NCBI GenBank assembly: GCA_942486035.1
Contig: CALNXK010000034.1
Span: 2,602,001-2,666,000 of the forward strand
Direction: 5' to 3'
Origin: Porites lobata
Lineage: Eukaryota; Cnidaria; Anthozoa; Scleractinia; Poritidae
DNA: 64,000 nucleotides
The translations under genes and the position numbers were made by a program. The notes below the pieces were generated by a model. That model was given only the letters and a program-made list of their open reading frames with translations. It searched no databases and was not told the origin of the DNA. Positions 42,301 to 48,300 of this stretch are shown piece after piece; positions within the stretch are counted from its first letter, which is position 1; each line of letters begins with the position of its first letter.

Positions 42301-45300
42301 ATTTTGAAGTCCTACTTCAGAACATAAGAACTTGTTTGAAATTCTAGGCTAAACAGGTTCTTAGTCGCGGGTTTTTACTGTAGTTGGTATCAAATCTTCT
42401 TTGCAAAAGCCTAGTTTGGCTCATTGTTCTTAGGTTTCTGTTTTGCCGTCAGTGGTCCAAAAATGAAGAAACTACAGGAGAACAGCTAAATCTTGGAAAT
42501 TTGGCAGTGTTGTGCACTGTTTGCTTGTTATGAAACATTAACAACGGCATTCAAACCAATCAGTCACAAGAAAATAATGAATGATTAAAATTCTGGTTCT
42601 AGTCAGCAAGGATTACAGCCAGTGTCTTTGCCAAGGGAACCATTCGCCACTATCAAACGTTATCTTTCAGGAAAACACATCGGATTTGTCGTATCCAAAG
42701 ACTTTTTCTGATATCTTATCAGGTGTAAACTTTTGTGTGATACGCCCTTTTTTCACTCCATAGTTGGTGGCATTGGAGTGAAGGAACATTTTGAAGTAAA
42801 CGTATGTCCACTGGCCGTTCGTTTAACGCACCGCTTGTTCAAGAAGGTTATGGTGTTCTTTTTTCCTCAAAGAGCACATGAGTACGAGGGTGAAGTTGGT
42901 GAGGTGGAACTTGGCTTCAGAGGTGAGTCGCCTCACATCAAAACTGAATACTATTTCAAGGAGGAAACACGGATGAAACTTCACAGTATGTGGGATGAAA
43001 ATTCCGTCTAAATTGATTCAATTACGGTATAGACTAGTAGTTTGGGTACAGTCAGAGGTAGTTTCAGTGGAACCTTGATTTAACGAAGGGCCAGGGGACT
43101 GGCAAAGTATGCTCGCTATATCGGGGTTCTTTTCCATATATTTTACTATTTACGGGGTAAAGAATATCGTCCGTTATATGGAGGACTTTTTTACCGAGAG
43201 ATTCATTATATCGAGGTTCCTTTTTTCTTTTTTTACTTTAAGTCAGGTTTCTAAGTCGTGCGCAGGCAACTATTGGGCCATTTCCGAGTTCCAAAAACCC
43301 TCACTTTCAGAATGAGGCTAAGTGTACAACCTTTCTAGTGAAAATGAGTTTCATTTGCATGAGAATAAAGAATCATTTCCATATCAAAGACTGAGCACTT
43401 AACCTCGTTTTGATACAGAGGCGCGGGGGAACTCGGAAATGGCCTATTCAACTTTGTCTTAGGGTCTCTTCTCTTCTACGGGCAGGGAAGAGGAGAGGCC
43501 CTGGGAACGAAGTTGTGAAGCACATTTAAGATTAAAACCAACAAATAACTCGTCTCGAAAAGACAGTTTTAGGTTTTAGTAAGAATTCATCCATTAGCAC
43601 AACCGCATATTTAGACGCAATGTCCTGCTCATAACTAGTCTCACTTTGTTGTAAGGGTATACAGCCCTTATGTTTGTTTCGTATGTGCCACCCATTTCTG
43701 TCAATAGACTCTCGCGTTATACAAATATCTCTGAAAATGACAATCTGTGTCTAGAGGGATTTCTGTCATCTTTGCGTGCCTTTCGTTGCCATTTACGGTA
43801 AAAAATATTTTGTCTTTTACCCTTTGACAGGAATGGAAGTTGAAGATAAGGAATTGTTCACATATGAAGAAGAGGTAATTAGTGACAATTTTACTGGTGC
43901 TCGCTCCACGCTCAAATATAGCTCGGTTCATCTGCAATTTTCCAGCAGGGAATTTCTAGTTGACGAAGGACGTTTACCATTGTATTGAGGATTTCATGTT
44001 TTTGACCCATAACTTCTAAATTTTTGTTGCTGATCTTGTTTTCACAGGACCTTTTATCTCCCACTGGTAAAACTGTTTCACTGAAGAGATCACCAAGCTC
44101 TCTATCTACTGCCTCATCCAAATCTGGCGTGACTGTCACGGATTCTCCTCCATCATCACCAGCAAACAAAGAAAAACCGGTAAAAAATTTTAAGCATTGC
44201 GTCCCAGTCAAACAGTCTTTCGTAGCATTTTGTATACAGCCTCAAAATTAGGAGCAGCACTAGTGTTCTTGGTTCTGTTTGTTAGTTATTGTATGCCTCT
44301 TCACAACAGCCGCCTTGGCAGCACCAGCAAAGTTAACTGACCAAACTTGTACCCAGGGTTCTCTCCTCTCGTTGGGGACGAGTAGAGGTGACCCTGGGAA
44401 CAAGGTTTATTGGTGGCCAATGCAGAGAAGTTAAAACAAAAGTATAGTTATTCTTTTGGACAAGAGGAAGTATAGTAAGTGTTATGAAGAGTTTACCGTC
44501 GTGAAGAGTCAGTAAAAAATCTGACTTTCGGCGTTCGAAAATCTTCTTCCTAAACTCCAATTCTGGGTTCTTGGATGACGTAAGATGTCAATATCAGAGC
44601 AGCCAAAAGAGTCTTTATAGCGGAGCTCCCCGCGCGCCCGGAGCCCCATAGCTAAGAAAATCTAGTTCCCTATCCATCCAAGAAATTTTGATAGTTACGT
44701 GACCGTTCGTCCACCCACCCGTCCTCCCGCCCGTCTGTCCGCACCACAGGACAACCAATGTGAAATGTGACACTTTTTAGCTAGTGTTGGAGCCTGCAAC
44801 CATGATATTACACATCCATGTTGTAGTCAAAACATGGTATCGTTGACGACCGTATCGCGGGCTCAGTTGTCGAACCATCGAGGACACGTGTTTTTTTTTG
44901 TTTTTTTTTACCTTACTGACAAGTTTCTAGTTTTCAACTGATCGCAACTCTAATTGGATTTCTTTATTGCAATATTTTTTCATTAATTGGAGCTTCGCCT
45001 TTAGCCTCGGCTAAATCTATATAACTTAACATTGATTTCGTGAACGATCTCCGGCAACAAATAAACTGTTGTCAATATCCTTATCGGAGGAAATTTGGCT
45101 CTCAACTCCACATACTTCACGGCTATTGATCGTGATTGCTCTTCATATTTTGTGATCTTGAACGTACTTTTGCCCTTTTTTTTTCCGACGGCAGGCAAAG
45201 AAGAAAAGTACATTCTACAAACGAATTAGTGACTATGATGACTTAGACAAAATGAAGGTGAGATTTCTGTCCTTTTATGAACATGAGGTCTTTAACAAAT

Positions 45301-48300
45301 ACAGTCCTTCGTCATTAAATCTCAATTTTTGGCGTTTTGTGTATTCATCTTAATTTAGCTAAAATTCAGTGTAGTGTAGCAAAACTTACAAAGTTCCAGG
45401 TTGTACAAGTCCTGTAGCGATACTTGCGAGATTTGCACTACCATCTTACGTGCATACACATCGAATTTCAGCAAGATCTTTTTGTGGTTTTGTGTTTTTG
45501 TCTTTTTTGTGGTTTTGTTCCCGAAGGTTCAAAATTTGTATGTACCAGTAAACGGTCTGATAATTGACAAACATGCAGGCGAAAAAAGCACCTTATGCAG
45601 ATCCCTGTGACTCGGTAAGCACTTACCTTGGCTTTCATTTAATCTTACAGGAACGAGCTTCTAAAAATAACACTTTCATCTACGTAAAGATCCCTGAAGT
45701 GTCCTTACTTGTGAGTTACAAGGTTTGTGTTTCACTTTTCTCTTCGATTCTTGTTTTACTCCAATGTTCAATTTTAGTGCTTCTCTAAATTTCTGTCAGT
45801 GGAAGTATATCGGGAAATTCTGAGATTGCCGTTATCCATTCGTTATGAACTTAGGTATCCGAGCTTAGAACTTAATTAGCAATGATGACTTATTTGTTTG
45901 GCTTCTTAGCTGGCAGAATCTAGCGCGCAATAGTGCTTTATTACACGAGTGCTTTTGTTTTAGCAGTAAGACCGCGAGCAGAAAATTCCTTGTTGGCTCC
46001 TTTCGCCGCTGAAAAGCACTTCCATACTCTGATCTCACTATAGCTACGCAGGCTACTTGTTTGATTTTGTTGCCTTCTGATCTGGATCTACAATACTGAC
46101 TAAAACCTTGCAAGAAAGAAGCCACAACAGGCACACTCCTCATCTCCTGTGTTTTGGGTCATTTTGCAATAGTTAAAGCTGAAAATTGTTTCCCTATCTT
46201 GGCAGGGTGAGAAAGACCGTAACATCATGGACGTGCATAACTTTAGTCTGGTGATCCCAACACTGGAGTATCACAACCGTACGTGGACATGGCATGATCT
46301 GCTGATGGCCATGAAGAGAGACTGTAAAGATGTGCTTTTATCACAGGTCAGGCCTACAGCTCAACAGTTTTTGAACAGTTTACTAGCCAGGATAGTTTCC
46401 AATATCACGCTTGTTAGAAAATTGGCTTGAGTTTTCATAACAAAAAAAAAACCGAAGCAAACTCCTAGTAGAAAACGAATCGAAAATCATTTTCTCACAC
46501 TTTCGCACACTCGACCTCTCCCTGCCTCGTACCCAGACGTCTCTCTTTTGATGAAAATGTCCGCGCAAAGGAAGGCGGGAAGGAGACAACGGGCTTCGCC
46601 TGCCGTTTGTACCCTTCCCATGGTCCCTTGTGGTTCATCACCAGTCACTCGTTTCGCGCTCGCCTCTGCCATGCGAAAAACGAAGCGCCGAAGGAGCAGG
46701 CTGCGACCTCTCCACTACAGCCACTTTGGGGACAGGGGTAAGTGGCGTTTTTAGGGAGGTAGCCGTTAAGGAGAGATGAAAAGTAGCCTGCTTGGCAGGC
46801 GTCGAAAACGGGGGAGGATTGGCTAACAGCGGGCGCTCTCATTCCCTCGTTTCCCTTTCGAGTTTTTCTTCCCTCCTCACCTCTCCCCTTCTTGCGACTG
46901 TCATGCCCATGTAGGCTAATATAAAGCAAGAGTCAATGTACACATCGGCTGAAAAGCAAGTGGCCGTAAAGATGAGGCGACTGTCAGTTCTACTCTATTA
47001 ATCTCGTTTTTCTTTGTTTTGTGATATTACACATCCTCTTTTCATACAAACACATTGATAAGAGTGTTTACAACAGTTCCGGTACTTGTGTGGTGAAACG
47101 AAAAGAAAAAAGTCGGGAAACGTTTCTCTGAACGTCGCTGAATTATAGTGACTTAGCGAAGGGGTTGAGGATGACCTTAAAAGAAATGGACATTAGTTGA
47201 TGTAATTAGTGATGTGTATGTGAAAATATTATGAAACTTGGAATGATTGGGAAAGTATAAACAAATGCACTTTATTTGAGTGTCAAAGTTTTTAGCACAA
47301 AAGGTACTAATTGAGGACACTATTTTTACGTCTCCTACTGGAGACGGGAACACCATTTTATGTGGTGCATCCGAGCCACCCGAAAGTCTAGCCGTTTGCA
47401 CGCATGGCAAAGGTAGTAGCTTCATTTCTCGGTACCCTGAGTATTAGTCCGGCTCCGGGAATCGAACCTGTGACCTCCCGCTCTACAGTCAAGCGCTCTA
47501 CTGACTGAACTAATCCTGCTGCCGTTTGCCTTTTCTTTTCTAGGCCATTAAAGAGAAGCTTCATCTTGCAGGCGGACACGGTACCGAAACCAAGGAATCC
47601 AAGTCTCAGGCCAAGTTAGTTTACACTGTTTTGGTGTTCGACTTCTCACTTCTGATAAGTGACTTGACTAGTATACTTTTCTTCTGGTTTTTTGCCTGTT
47701 CCAAGCGTTCAGAAAATGGGGAGCGAGTTAAATCGTGAGCGGCGAGCGAAAGAGGAGCTTGAGAAAGAGAAAAAGAACGAGGGGAGACTATTTTTCCCTC
47801 GTCAATTTTTCGCCGGCGCTCTACTATCTGAACGCCTGGAACAGGCTACTCTGTCTTGGTTTCGCAATCCATCAAGAGCTGTTAACGCTGGTTTGTGATA
47901 GCAATAGAGTCGGAGTTGGAGTCGGAACGGCTTAAGCGGATTCATAATATCGCCTATGAGCTAGTGATAATCATAAATCTGGGTGTAATTAGTAGACTAT
48001 ACAGTGATCAGAACGCCGGAATCACTAGATCGTAAAGCCCTACGCTTCTGGTTACGACTCCAGTGGCTGATCCAGTCCTTCAGATAAGGGAGGAGGGGGA
48101 GGGGGGGGGTTGGTCTCAAAAACAATTTTGTTCGGCCCTTCGGGCCTCAGTCTGTTCAAAAATAAGGGGGGCAACGGACCCTACCCTGGATCCACCACTG
48201 AACTCCTACTCTCACTCATCTTCGCTAGTGAAACTAGTGCGGCTCAAGAGTGGAAGGTGATGAAAGTTAGGATACCGTTACAGGGAAATGTGAAGTGACA

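Noticed and set aside
47395..47524. A tRNA gene on the minus strand
   Set aside because: B box is good, but no full cloverleaf can be drawn and it has a SINE tail.
47692..47898. Charged open frame (RRAKEELEKEKKN) that could be a BLTP2 exon
   Set aside because: E62 (ending AA) joins E63 (starting A, GAG GAA GAC) directly in phase and matches the family segment EEDKARMLLG. The frame then runs on without a donor.
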